Shown: one piece after another, positions 1 through 7,702 of the stretch
Layout: each line of letters opens with the position of its first letter
Position numbering within the stretch: position 1 is the first letter of the stretch
NCBI RefSeq assembly: GCF_037094685.1
Contig: NZ_CP146614.1
Span: 620,001-684,000 of the forward strand
Length of the DNA stretch: 64,000 nt
Origin: Massilia sp. METH4
Lineage (GTDB): Bacteria; Pseudomonadota; Gammaproteobacteria; Burkholderiales; Burkholderiaceae_D
Direction of reading: 5' to 3'
Made by a program: the position numbers and the translations under genes
The notes under the pieces: generated by a model
The model's input: the letters and a program-made list of their open reading frames with translations, nothing else
Database searches by the model: none
Told to the model about the DNA's origin: nothing

Positions 1-24
1 CGCGCACGATGCTAGCGTAGCCGG

Positions 25-804
25 ATGAGCAGACAGAAACGTATTCAATTCCCGGGTGCGATTTATCACGTGACGTCGCGCGGCAATCGCCGGGCGACCA
101 TCTTCGTAGACGATCGCGATCGCGAGATCATGATGAAGCTGTACGGCGATACGGCTGCGCGATTCAATCTTGTCGTCTATGCCTTATGCCTGATGCCGAA
201 TCACTTTCACTTCTTGCTGGAAACCCCCGATGCCAATATTTCGAGGGCGATGCAATACCTGAAAGGCAACTACGCCCAGAAGTTCAATTGGCGTCATGGA
301 TTGACTGGCCATGTTTTCCAGGGGCGATTCTTCACGGAGCTAGTCGACCATCAGGAACAATTGCTCGAACTGCTGCGCTACGTTGTTTTGAATCCCATCC
401 GCGCCCGCCTGGTCAGGCATGCCGACGATTGGCATTGGAGCACACATCTGCACACCAGCGGCAAATTGCAAAAGCCAGCGTGGCTGAACAGCGATTGGGT
501 CCTCGATCAATTTCCTGGCTCGACAAGACAAGACCGTATTCGCGCATACCGTGAATTTGTAGATGCCGGCGACAAACAACGTCCGCCTTCTCGCTACGGC
601 GGGAAGCGATATGTCAGCATCGATGCTGCCTACATGGAGATACCGCTCCTTGAACAACTGGAGCGCCAGCATGCTTGCCGCGATGCTGCTGTCGTGGCAG
701 CCTGGGCTTGCCGCGGATATACGCGCGATCAGATTGCGCGGCATTTCAATCTATCGACCAGGACGGTTAGCAGGATCATCGCCGCCGCCTCGTCGAATCG
801 TTAG
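25..804 (+). CDS. REP-associated tyrosine transposase (RAYT, Y1_Tnp family)
   Basis: The 259-residue protein has the IS200-like Y1 transposase fold signature. It shows the metal-binding pair H60 and H62 in NHFHFLLE and a probable catalytic Y119 in LRYVVLNPIRA. Residues about 222-255 look like a C-terminal helix-turn-helix. Single-copy chromosomal members (RAYTs) recognise and mobilise REP palindromes rather than their own ends. The length and C-terminal extension fit RAYTs better than compact IS200 transposases. Three REP-like palindromes begin 36 bp after the stop, which supports the call. The ATG start precedes the conserved PGAIYHVTSRGN motif by eight residues. No IS-type terminal inverted repeats are seen. 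Confidence 0.9.
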   Translation: MSRQKRIQFPGAIYHVTSRGNRRATIFVDDRDREIMMKLYGDTAARFNLVVYALCLMPNHFHFLLETPDANISRAMQYLKGNYAQKFNWRHGLTGHVFQGRFFTELVDHQEQLLELLRYVVLNPIRARLVRHADDWHWSTHLHTSGKLQKPAWLNSDWVLDQFPGSTRQDRIRAYREFVDAGDKQRPPSRYGGKRYVSIDAAYMEIPLLEQLERQHACRDAAVVAAWACRGYTRDQIARHFNLSTRTVSRIIAAASSNR

Positions 805-839
805 CTCCTTCATTGCTTCCTGTACACAGCGGACCGGCT

Positions 840-997
840 GAGCTCGTGTCACTGGGGTCTGACCCTACGAGACACGAACTCGGCACTAATTGCTGTCGAG
901 CCCGTGTCACTGGGGTCTGACCCTACGAGATACGAACTCGGCATTAATTGCTGTCGAGTCCGTGTCACTGGGGTCTGACCCCACGAGACACGAGCTC
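840..997. repeat. Three 58-bp REP-like palindromes beside the RAYT
   Basis: Three copies of a 42-bp imperfect palindrome start at 840, 898 and 956, a period of exactly 58 bp. Each has arms close to GAGCTCGTGTC and GACACGAGCTC around a core TGGGGTCTGACCC, itself a small palindrome. The third copy has the most symmetric core (GGGGTCTGACCCC). The 16-bp spacers between copies are nearly identical. This arrangement is typical of REP/BIME clusters next to a RAYT gene. Confidence 0.85.
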
Positions 998-1047
998 AGC
1001 CTCAGGCGCGCAGGGCTGGTCTATACTTCCCCAACAAGGGAGGATCC

Positions 1048-1266
1048 ATGCAGGAATTCCGCTTCAAGGTCTTCGGCAAGCTCGTCGCGGTCACTGGCCG
1101 CCCGGGTGCCCGGCAGGTGTTCTATCTCGGTCCGGAGGGCAAGCGCCGGCCAGCCGATTTCGTTGTGCCGGCATACGTGGCCGATGACGAGCTGGCCGAG
1201 TATCTCGGCGACCTGTTCCACGAGGAGGCGACGCCGCGCTACAACTCGGTCGAGCGGCTGGACTAA
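1048..1266 (+). CDS. Small conserved hypothetical protein
   Basis: This 72-residue protein is acidic toward its C-terminus and has no signal peptide or membrane segment. A strong ribosome binding site (AAGGGAGG, 1036-1043) lies four bases before the ATG, which argues that it is expressed. It resembles short DUF-type proteins found in Burkholderiales, but I cannot assign a function. It converges on the phosphatase/kinase gene with a 19-bp gap. It is probably a single-gene unit transcribed away from the REP cluster. Confidence 0.7.
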   Translation: MQEFRFKVFGKLVAVTGRPGARQVFYLGPEGKRRPADFVVPAYVADDELAEYLGDLFHEEATPRYNSVERLD

Positions 1267-1285
1267 GGGCTCGCTCCCGACACAC

Positions 1286-3019
1286 CTACCGCCGCAGCGC
1301 CAGGTCGACCACCAGCGCCACCAGCAACAGCAGCGACACGCCTTTCCAGAATGCCACGGGACTGCGTTCGATCAGCGGTGGCCGCGTGCGGTCGAGGAAG
1401 GCGCGGTTCGGCTGGTGCAGGTCGAAGACGAATTCGTCGACGTCTTCGTAGCGCTTGGACGGGTCGATTGAAACCGCCTTCTCCAGCGCCGCGTCGACCC
1501 ACGCCGGCAGCGATGGATCGTGTTCGCGCGCCGGGGTATAGACCAGCTTGCGCTGGGCGGCGCGGGTCTTCGCCTGCGGGATGCGCACGTCGTATGGCAG
1601 GTGCCCCGTGAGCATGTGGTACGCGAGAACGCCCAGCGAGAACACGTCGGAACGCACGGTGCCCGGCTCGCCGAGGAAGTATTCGGGGGCTGCGAACAGC
1701 GCCGCGCCGGCCGGCGCGCCGGACGCGCTGTCGCACACCGGCCCCATCTCCCGCACGCCCGCCACGCTGGCCGAGCCGAAGTCGATGATCTTCGCGGTAC
1801 CGGTACGGTCGACCATCACGTTCTCGGGGCGGATATCCTGGTGCAGCATCTCCAGGCGGTGGAAGGCGCGCAAGCCCTTCGCCACCTGCCCGACGATGCC
1901 CCGCGCGGCGTCCAGGTCCGGCTTGCCGCGGTCGCGCAGCCACTGGGCCAGGGTCACGCCCTCGAGGTATTCGGTCACCAGGTAGACATAGCTGCGCGGG
2001 CGCTCGTGCACCACCGGCTCGACCACGTGCGGGCTGACGATGCGCCGCGCGATCCACTCTTCCATCAGGAAGCGTTCCAGGTACGCCGGGTCGTCGCGCA
2101 GGTCGATCGACGGCGTCTTGATCGCCACGCTCTCGCCGCTGGCCAGGTCGAGCGCCAGGTAGAGGTGACTGCGGCTGCTGCCGTGCAGCGCGCGCATGAT
2201 GCGGTAGCCGTCGAATTCGCTGCGCGGTTCGAATTGCGGAGGAAAGGGCAGCTCCGCCATCTGCTGCAGCAGTTCGCCCGCCTCGTGCGCCTGCAGCGTT
2301 TCCACGCGCACCAGCTGCACCGTCAGGTTGTCGTCGCTGCCATTGGCGAGGGCGCGGTCCACGAGCAGCCGCGCGGCCTCGTTCAAGTCGGCGGCGGCCG
2401 CCAGCGCTTCGCGCACCTCGGTCCCCGACACGTGTTCATGCACGCCGTCGCTGGCCAGCATGAACAGGTCGCCCGGCGCCAGGCCGACCTTGCGGTAGTC
2501 GATCTCCAGGTGGGCATCGACGCCCAATGCCCGCGCCAGGTAGCTCTGGCCCGGCGATACCCAAACGCGGTGGTCCGTGGTCAAGGGTTCCAGCGTACCG
2601 TCGGGGTGCACGCGGCAGATGCGCGTATCGCCCACGTGGAACAGGTGCGCCGTGTTCGACTTGATCACCATTGCCGACAGCGTGCACACATAGCCGCGGT
2701 CCTTGTCGTAGCGGCCCTGCCCCTGTTGGGTCTGCGCATACAGCCAGGAGTTGGTGGCCGCCAGCACGCGCTCCACCGAGGTCTTCACCGACCAGGCGTC
2801 CGAAGTGCAGTAGTAATCCTCGAGGAAGGCCGCCACCGCCGTTTCGCTGGCGATGTGGCTCACGTCGCTGCTGCCGATGCCGTCGGACACCGCCAGCGCG
2901 GCGCCTTTCACGGACAGCTGCGGCTCGCGCGGCACGCAGTTGCCGTGGAAGTCCTGGTTGATGCTCTTGCGGCCCGGGTCCGTGTGCTGGCCGATGGACA
3001 GCGTCAGTCGGGCCGCCAT
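1286..3019 (-). CDS. Fused PP2C-type phosphatase / Ser-Thr protein kinase, membrane anchored
   Basis: The 577-residue protein joins two opposing activities. Residues about 5-240 are a PPM/PP2C phosphatase with metal-binding aspartates in VSDGIG (D46), HVGDTR (D131), ASDGV (D191) and GSDDN. Residues about 270-535 are a Hanks-type kinase with K301, a catalytic loop HQDIRPEN (D395, N400; HQD instead of HRD) and DFG at 413-415. Residues about 553-574 form a C-terminal membrane anchor. The ATG lies 6 bp after the stop of the formate/nitrite channel gene, so the two are co-transcribed. In pseudomonads a similar fused protein lies among nitrate-assimilation genes. A role in controlling nitrite/nitrate uptake is therefore likely but inferred. 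Confidence 0.88.
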   Translation of the reverse strand: MAARLTLSIGQHTDPGRKSINQDFHGNCVPREPQLSVKGAALAVSDGIGSSDVSHIASETAVAAFLEDYYCTSDAWSVKTSVERVLAATNSWLYAQTQQGQGRYDKDRGYVCTLSAMVIKSNTAHLFHVGDTRICRVHPDGTLEPLTTDHRVWVSPGQSYLARALGVDAHLEIDYRKVGLAPGDLFMLASDGVHEHVSGTEVREALAAAADLNEAARLLVDRALANGSDDNLTVQLVRVETLQAHEAGELLQQMAELPFPPQFEPRSEFDGYRIMRALHGSSRSHLYLALDLASGESVAIKTPSIDLRDDPAYLERFLMEEWIARRIVSPHVVEPVVHERPRSYVYLVTEYLEGVTLAQWLRDRGKPDLDAARGIVGQVAKGLRAFHRLEMLHQDIRPENVMVDRTGTAKIIDFGSASVAGVREMGPVCDSASGAPAGAALFAAPEYFLGEPGTVRSDVFSLGVLAYHMLTGHLPYDVRIPQAKTRAAQRKLVYTPAREHDPSLPAWVDAALEKAVSIDPSKRYEDVDEFVFDLHQPNRAFLDRTRPPLIERSPVAFWKGVSLLLLVALVVDLALRR

Positions 3020-3025
3020 GCTCGA

Positions 3026-3838
3026 TCAGTTGAATTTACGCTTGGCGCCCGTGCGCACGTGCGTCGAGTACAGCGTCAGCCCCGTGAACGCCAGGCCGCC
3101 CACGAGGTTGCCCAGCACGGTCGGGATCTCGTTCCAGATCAGGTAATCCATGATCGTGAAATTCCCGCCCATCATCATGCCGAACGGGAACAGGAACATG
3201 TTCACCACCGAGTGCTCGAAGGCCATGAAGAAGAACAGCATGATCGGCATCCACATCGCCAGCACCTTGCCGCCCACGGTGGTGGAGACCATCGCGCCGA
3301 CGACGCCCATCGACACCATCCAGTTGCACAGCATGCCGCGGATGAACAGCGTGAGCATGCCCGCGGCGCCGTAGGCGGCGTAGCCGGTGGTACGGTTCTC
3401 GCCGATGTGCGCCACGGTCTGCGCGATCTTGCCGCCGTCGGTGTTGAAGCCGTACGTGAACATATAGGCCATCAGCACCGCCACCGTGAAGGCACCGAGG
3501 AAGTTGCCGACGAAGACCACGCCCCAGTGCTTGAGGATGCGCGGAATGGTCACGCCCGGGCGGCGGTCGATCCAGGCCAGCGGCGTGAGCACGAACACGC
3601 CCGTCAGCAGGTCGAAGCCCATCAGGTACAGCATGCAGAAGCCCACCGGGAACAGCATCGCGCCCACCAGTGGAATGCCGGTGGCGACCGTGCAGCTGAC
3701 GGCGAACACCGCCGCCAGCGCCAGGATCGCGCCGGCCATGTAGGCACGGATCAGCGCGTCGCGCGTGGCCATGTAGATTTTCGATTCGCCCGCGTCCACC
3801 ATCTTGGTCACGAATTCCGAAGGCACCAGGTACGCCAT
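3026..3838 (-). CDS. Formate/nitrite transporter (FNT) family channel
   Basis: This 270-residue integral membrane protein has about six hydrophobic segments and the FNT-family architecture of FocA and NirC, which are pentameric channels for monovalent anions such as formate and nitrite. I chose the ATG at 3838 because the protein then begins MAYLVPSEFV at the usual family position and an AAGGGGA ribosome binding site precedes it. The longer in-frame ORF adds 76 low-quality residues. It is followed within 6 bp by the phosphatase/kinase gene, which points to nitrite (NirC-like) rather than formate as substrate. That is inference. Confidence 0.9.
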   Translation of the reverse strand: MAYLVPSEFVTKMVDAGESKIYMATRDALIRAYMAGAILALAAVFAVSCTVATGIPLVGAMLFPVGFCMLYLMGFDLLTGVFVLTPLAWIDRRPGVTIPRILKHWGVVFVGNFLGAFTVAVLMAYMFTYGFNTDGGKIAQTVAHIGENRTTGYAAYGAAGMLTLFIRGMLCNWMVSMGVVGAMVSTTVGGKVLAMWMPIMLFFFMAFEHSVVNMFLFPFGMMMGGNFTIMDYLIWNEIPTVLGNLVGGLAFTGLTLYSTHVRTGAKRKFN

Positions 3839-4045
3839 GTGTTTTCCCCTTGTATGTTTTGAACGAAGAGCTGTGCGCTCTTTATTTGAGGAAGAGCAAG
3901 AAGCGGGCCTGCCACCGCGACAGTGGCAGCTCATGCATACGGATGCACGGCCGTGGCACGCCGCGCCATGCGATGGTGCGCCGCTGCACCAGCCGGGGTC
4001 GCCGTGCACGATCGCCGGGCAGCCATCGAATAGAGTTGTTTCGGC

Positions 4046-4063
4046 GCCCGCCGGCCGGCGGGC
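4046..4063. terminator. Perfect GC palindrome between kinase and channel genes
   Basis: GCCCGCCGGCCGGCGGGC is an 18-bp perfect palindrome 18 bp beyond the stop of the CHASE-domain kinase gene on the minus strand. It could attenuate read-through into the channel gene. No T-run follows, so an intrinsic terminator is uncertain. Confidence 0.35.
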
Positions 4064-4080
4064 CATCGTGGTGCGCGCGC

Positions 4081-6354
4081 TCAGGCAGCCGCGGCATCGG
4101 CCACATTGCGTGGCAGCGTGATCACCACGGTCGTGCCGCTGCCCGGTGCGGATTCGACACGGATGGTGCCCTTCAGTACGCCGGTCACCATGTTGTAGAC
4201 GATGTTCATGCCCAGTCCCGAGCCGCCCTGCCCCATCTTGGTGGTGAAGAACGGATCGTAGATCTGGTGCAGCGTGCGCCCGCTCATGCCCACGCCATCG
4301 TCGGTGAAGCGCAGTTCGGCCATGTCCTCGCCCACCGCGCGCGCGGCGATCGTGATCGTGCCCTGCGGCCGGCCGTCGAACGCGTGCAGCAGCGCGTTGT
4401 TGATCAGGTTGCTGAGCACCTGGCTCACGCTGCCCGGGTAGGAGTCGCAGTCGAGGTTATCCGGCACGTCCACCCGGACTTCGCAGCGGGCGCGCCGCAA
4501 CTGGGCGGCGAACGTGGCGAGCGTGTCGTGCACCACCGCGGCCAGGCCGAAGCGCCGCCGCTGGTCCGAGGTCTGGTCCACCGCCACCTGCTTGAACGAG
4601 GTGATCAAATCGGCCGCCTTGCCCAGCGAGCCGGCGATGATGTTGCAGGCCGTCTTCGCATCGGCCAGGTGGGCCTCCAGCGCCGAGCGGCGGATGCCCG
4701 GGCCCTCCACCTGGCGCTCGAAGTCCCGCACCATGTCCGCCAGCGCCGTGACGGTGAGCAGGCTGTTGCCGATCGGGGTATTCAATTCGTGCGCGATGCC
4801 GGCCACCAGGGCGCCCAGCGATGCCATCTTTTCCGACGTGACGAGCGTATCCTGCGCCTGCCGCAGCCGGTCCAGCACCTCGGACAGTTCGCGGTGGGCC
4901 GCCTCCGCCTCTTCCTTCTGCTGCGCCAGCTCGCGCAGGCTGTCCTCCAGCGCCGCTTCGGTGCGCCGCCGGTCGCTGATATCGCACAGCACCCAGACGC
5001 AACCCTTGTCGGGCGCCTGCCGGTCCAGCATCCGGCCGTTGACGATGCACCACATGCTGCCGCCGTCGCGCCGCGTCAATTCCAGTTCGCGGTGCATGCG
5101 CTGGCCGGAAGGGCCGCAGATGAAAGGGTCCAGTCCTTCCGGCACCAGCGTGGCCGTCGAGCGGTTCGCCAGCGCGCCGTGGGGATAACCCAGCATTTCT
5201 TCCAGGCCGCGGTTGCAGCGCACGATGCGCCCGTCCGAGAACAGGCCGATGCCGACCACGGCACTGTCCTGCAGCGCGTGCTGCTCTTCCAGCGCGTGCC
5301 GCAGCGTGTGCGCCAGCGCGCGCCGCCGCTGCAGGGTCACGAGCAGGACGCCGATCAGCGCGCTGATCAGGAAGCCGCAGCCGCCGATCAGCCAGGCCAC
5401 TTCGCCGTCCCGGCCATAGCGCGCGCCTTCATAGCCTTCCACGTGCAGCAGCCAGCGGCGCTGGCCCACGGTCAGTACCGCCTTCGACACCAGGCCGGGC
5501 ACGACGGTACGCGCCGGGCGGGCACCTCCCACCTTGCCGGCGCTGTCGAACAGCAGGCCGTCGATCACGGGTTCGGGCGGCGCGCCGTCCTGCACATAGC
5601 CGGTATCGTGGATCACTACGTGCAGATGGCTCAGCATCTGCGGGTCGATCACTTCGCGCATCAGGTCCGTCACGCGGAACACGATCGCCACGAAGCCTAC
5701 CAGCGCGGCACGGCGCTCCTCCACCGTCCCCAACGGCGCATTCTTGCGGTAGACGGGCAGGCGGGCGATGAAGCCCGGCTGGCCACTGGCATCCTGCACG
5801 AGGGTGATGCGTTCGGTGGCGACCAGTTCGCCGCTGTCGCGCCCCAGTTCCAGCGCGCGCAGGTGGGCCGGCAGGGCTGCCAGGTCGAGCCCGAAGGCGT
5901 TCTCGTTGCCGGCCATCGGCTCGGTATAGACGATCGGGAAGTGCTCGCCCCGCACGATCGTCGGGTGGACCCGGTAGTCGGGGTACCCGGCCGGTACCAC
6001 GCTCGTATCGCCGCGCACGTCGGCCATGTGCCGGCCCAGCTCGTCCTCCGGCACGCGCACCACCCACTGGATCGCCTGGAAGCCGGGATAGCGCTCGGCC
6101 AGGTGCAGCTCGGCCACGTAGCGGTGGAAGTCGGCGCGGCTGATCGTGCCATGCACGGCGAAGGTGCCGCGAATGGCCAGCAGCGTGTCGAAATAGGTTT
6201 TCAGGCGCGCCTCGGTATCGCGCGCCACCTTGTCCGTGTCGTGGCGGAAGCGGTCGGCGACTTGCCGGTCCTGCGTCTCCATCGCGAACAGGCAGGCCCA
6301 GGCGGTCAGGCAGATCCCGACGGCAAAGGCCAGGTAACCGTGTGCGCGCATCAT
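4081..6354 (-). CDS. CHASE-domain sensor histidine kinase with PAS domain
   Basis: The 757-residue kinase has an N-terminal membrane segment (about 8-24), a periplasmic CHASE domain (about 45-280, with the typical [12 protein letters not shown] stretch) and a second membrane segment (about 318-342). A PAS domain (about 360-475) and a coiled coil follow. The phospho-acceptor is H522 in [10 protein letters not shown], and the ATPase domain carries [10 protein letters not shown] and GSGLGMNIV. The HELNTPIGN box is a recognisable HisKA subtype. No cognate response regulator is adjacent. The next gene on the strand is the FNT channel, 242 bp away, so this kinase may belong to a separate unit. Confidence 0.9.
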   Translation of the reverse strand: MMRAHGYLAFAVGICLTAWACLFAMETQDRQVADRFRHDTDKVARDTEARLKTYFDTLLAIRGTFAVHGTISRADFHRYVAELHLAERYPGFQAIQWVVRVPEDELGRHMADVRGDTSVVPAGYPDYRVHPTIVRGEHFPIVYTEPMAGNENAFGLDLAALPAHLRALELGRDSGELVATERITLVQDASGQPGFIARLPVYRKNAPLGTVEERRAALVGFVAIVFRVTDLMREVIDPQMLSHLHVVIHDTGYVQDGAPPEPVIDGLLFDSAGKVGGARPARTVVPGLVSKAVLTVGQRRWLLHVEGYEGARYGRDGEVAWLIGGCGFLISALIGVLLVTLQRRRALAHTLRHALEEQHALQDSAVVGIGLFSDGRIVRCNRGLEEMLGYPHGALANRSTATLVPEGLDPFICGPSGQRMHRELELTRRDGGSMWCIVNGRMLDRQAPDKGCVWVLCDISDRRRTEAALEDSLRELAQQKEEAEAAHRELSEVLDRLRQAQDTLVTSEKMASLGALVAGIAHELNTPIGNSLLTVTALADMVRDFERQVEGPGIRRSALEAHLADAKTACNIIAGSLGKAADLITSFKQVAVDQTSDQRRRFGLAAVVHDTLATFAAQLRRARCEVRVDVPDNLDCDSYPGSVSQVLSNLINNALLHAFDGRPQGTITIAARAVGEDMAELRFTDDGVGMSGRTLHQIYDPFFTTKMGQGGSGLGMNIVYNMVTGVLKGTIRVESAPGSGTTVVITLPRNVADAAAA

Positions 6355-6503
6355 GTCCCCTGCTTATGCTTGTTTTCCGCAAGCCACTATAGCATGGGGC
6401 CGGGCGCAATCGACCCGCGAGCACGGCCACGCTGCCGGACAGCCGGCGGCAGTTGGGGGCACGGCCGGTGAAACGGCGCCTTGCGGGAAAGCGCCGGGTG
6501 AAT

Positions 6504-6839
6504 TTACTCGATCAGGGCCGGGGTGCCGTCTTCGAGAAAGGCGCCAAAGCAGCGCGTGCATTCCAGGCAGAACAGGTGCGGCACGCGCACGCTCTTCTGT
6601 CGCAACACCAGTTGCAGATGGCCTTCGGCACACACGGGGCAGGTTTCGCGCATGGTGCCGCAGGTACGGATATCATCCGCTAGATAGGTGTCGTCGTAGC
6701 GCACCCCGTCGACCACCGTCTGTGGATCGAGTTGGACAAGGTAGAGATGCGCTTGCTCGAACCGTTGCTCAGCCGGTTGGCGAGGTTCTGTGGAATGTGG
6801 GCTTGCTCGATATTCAGCTCGGTTGCTTGCACGATTCAT
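6504..6839 (-). CDS. Small zinc-ribbon protein
   Basis: This 111-residue protein carries CPVC (67-70) and CLECTRC (91-97) about 20 residues apart, a spacing expected for a single zinc ribbon; C60 is a further cysteine. The rest is hydrophilic and there is no membrane segment. A perfect AGGAGG ribosome binding site lies 7 bases before the ATG, strong evidence that the frame is translated. It is divergent from the OhrR-like gene across a 131-bp gap and may share its control region. Function is unknown; DNA, RNA or protein binding are all possible. Confidence 0.75.
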   Translation of the reverse strand: MNRASNRAEYRASPHSTEPRQPAEQRFEQAHLYLVQLDPQTVVDGVRYDDTYLADDIRTCGTMRETCPVCAEGHLQLVLRQKSVRVPHLFCLECTRCFGAFLEDGTPALIE

Positions 6840-6934
6840 TGGAAGCCTCCTGGCCCACCATCGGAAAGGCGGGCCTGACCACGATAGCCAAATCAGGGAT
6901 CGCTTGCAAGCATATTCGCGGCATCAAAAGTAGG

Positions 6935-6963
6935 TTGCAATTAGATCGCACGCTATCTATACT
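6935..6963 (+). promoter_or_regulatory. Promoter and embedded operator of the OhrR-like gene
   Basis: A near-consensus sigma-70 promoter is visible: TTGCAA (6935-6940), a 17-bp spacer, and TATACT (6958-6963). The predicted start of transcription is about 6970, immediately before the ATG at 6971. The spacer holds an 18-bp imperfect palindrome, TAGATCGCACGCTATCTA (6942-6959), placed where a bound repressor would block polymerase. Autoregulation by the adjacent MarR-family protein is the natural reading. Confidence 0.6.
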
Positions 6964-6970
6964 GCGAGGC

Positions 6971-7432
6971 ATGGACACCAAGAATTCCTCCACCATTGCC
7001 CCGCATGTGCCGCAGCTCGAGCAGCAGCTGTGCTTTGCGCTTTACTCCAGCTCGCTGGCCATGAACAAGCTCTACCGCAAGCTGTTGCGCAAGCTCGACC
7101 TTACTTATTCGCAGTACCTCGTGATGATGGTGCTGTGGGAGCGTAACGAGCAGACCGTGAGCGAGCTGGGCGAAAAGCTGTTCCTCGACTCGGCCACGCT
7201 GACGCCTCTGCTGAAGCGCATGGAGCAGGCCGAGCTGATCACGCGCACGCGCTGCGCCAACGACGAGCGGCAGGTCATCATCGCGCTCACGCCCAAGGGC
7301 GACGCGCTGCGCGAGCAGGCCAAGGAAATCCCCGGCTGCGTGCTGGCCGCGAGCCACTGCAGCCTGGAGGAAGTGCAGGACTTGAAACGCCGCCTCGACA
7401 CGCTGCGCGGCAGCCTGACGGACGCCAGCTGA
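6971..7432 (+). CDS. ohrR: MarR-family organic-hydroperoxide-sensing regulator (OhrR-like)
   Basis: The 153-residue protein has the winged-helix MarR fold with motifs typical of Ohr[35 protein letters not shown] and [14 protein letters not shown]21 corresponds to the peroxide-sensing cysteine of the family, and C123 or C130 could be the resolving cysteine of a two-cysteine type. The ATG at 6971 fits family length; a longer ORF runs upstream without support. OhrR normally represses ohr, a thiol peroxidase, but no ohr gene lies beside it here. A GC hairpin at 7463-7485 follows the gene. Confidence 0.85.
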   Translation: MDTKNSSTIAPHVPQLEQQLCFALYSSSLAMNKLYRKLLRKLDLTYSQYLVMMVLWERNEQTVSELGEKLFLDSATLTPLLKRMEQAELITRTRCANDERQVIIALTPKGDALREQAKEIPGCVLAASHCSLEEVQDLKRRLDTLRGSLTDAS

Positions 7433-7462
7433 CGTAGCGCGGCAGCCACGGCGTGGCGGCAG

Positions 7463-7490
7463 GGCCGGACAGCGGACGTCCGGCCTTCTT
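7463..7490 (+). terminator. Probable terminator after ohrR
   Basis: GGCCGGAC (7463-7470) and GTCCGGCC (7478-7485) form an 8-bp stem with a 7-base loop, followed by TTCTT. It lies 30 bp after the ohrR stop. The T-rich tail is weak. The remaining gap to 7702 shows no further gene; an AAGGAG at about 7642 has no start codon near it. Confidence 0.5.
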
Positions 7491-7702
7491 CCTTGCCGAT
7501 GCGCTCATGGCGCGGCCCGCCGCGTCCGCCCGTCCGGCACGGACGTCCGGCCTCGGCAATGTTTCAGCATTGTTACAATTGGAAGGCCGGCAATCACTGC
7601 CGAGCCCGCTTAGAATACCCCGGCTGTTTCCACAAAAACACGAAGGAGTTCCGCCCGGCCAGACCCGGCACGGCGCGGCACCCTCACTGCCCTGGGGTCC
7701 CA

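Noticed and set aside
840..997. Possible CRISPR array (three regularly spaced repeats)
   Set aside because: The repeats are palindromes with near-identical spacers beside a RAYT, and no cas genes are present.
25..997. A complete insertion sequence
   Set aside because: No terminal inverted repeats or target-site duplication flank the transposase; a domesticated RAYT fits better.
1520..3862. A 780-codon plus-strand open frame opposite the phosphatase/kinase and channel genes
   Set aside because: It is antisense to two well-supported genes and is His/Arg/Ala-rich without any domain, as expected from high-GC shadow frames.
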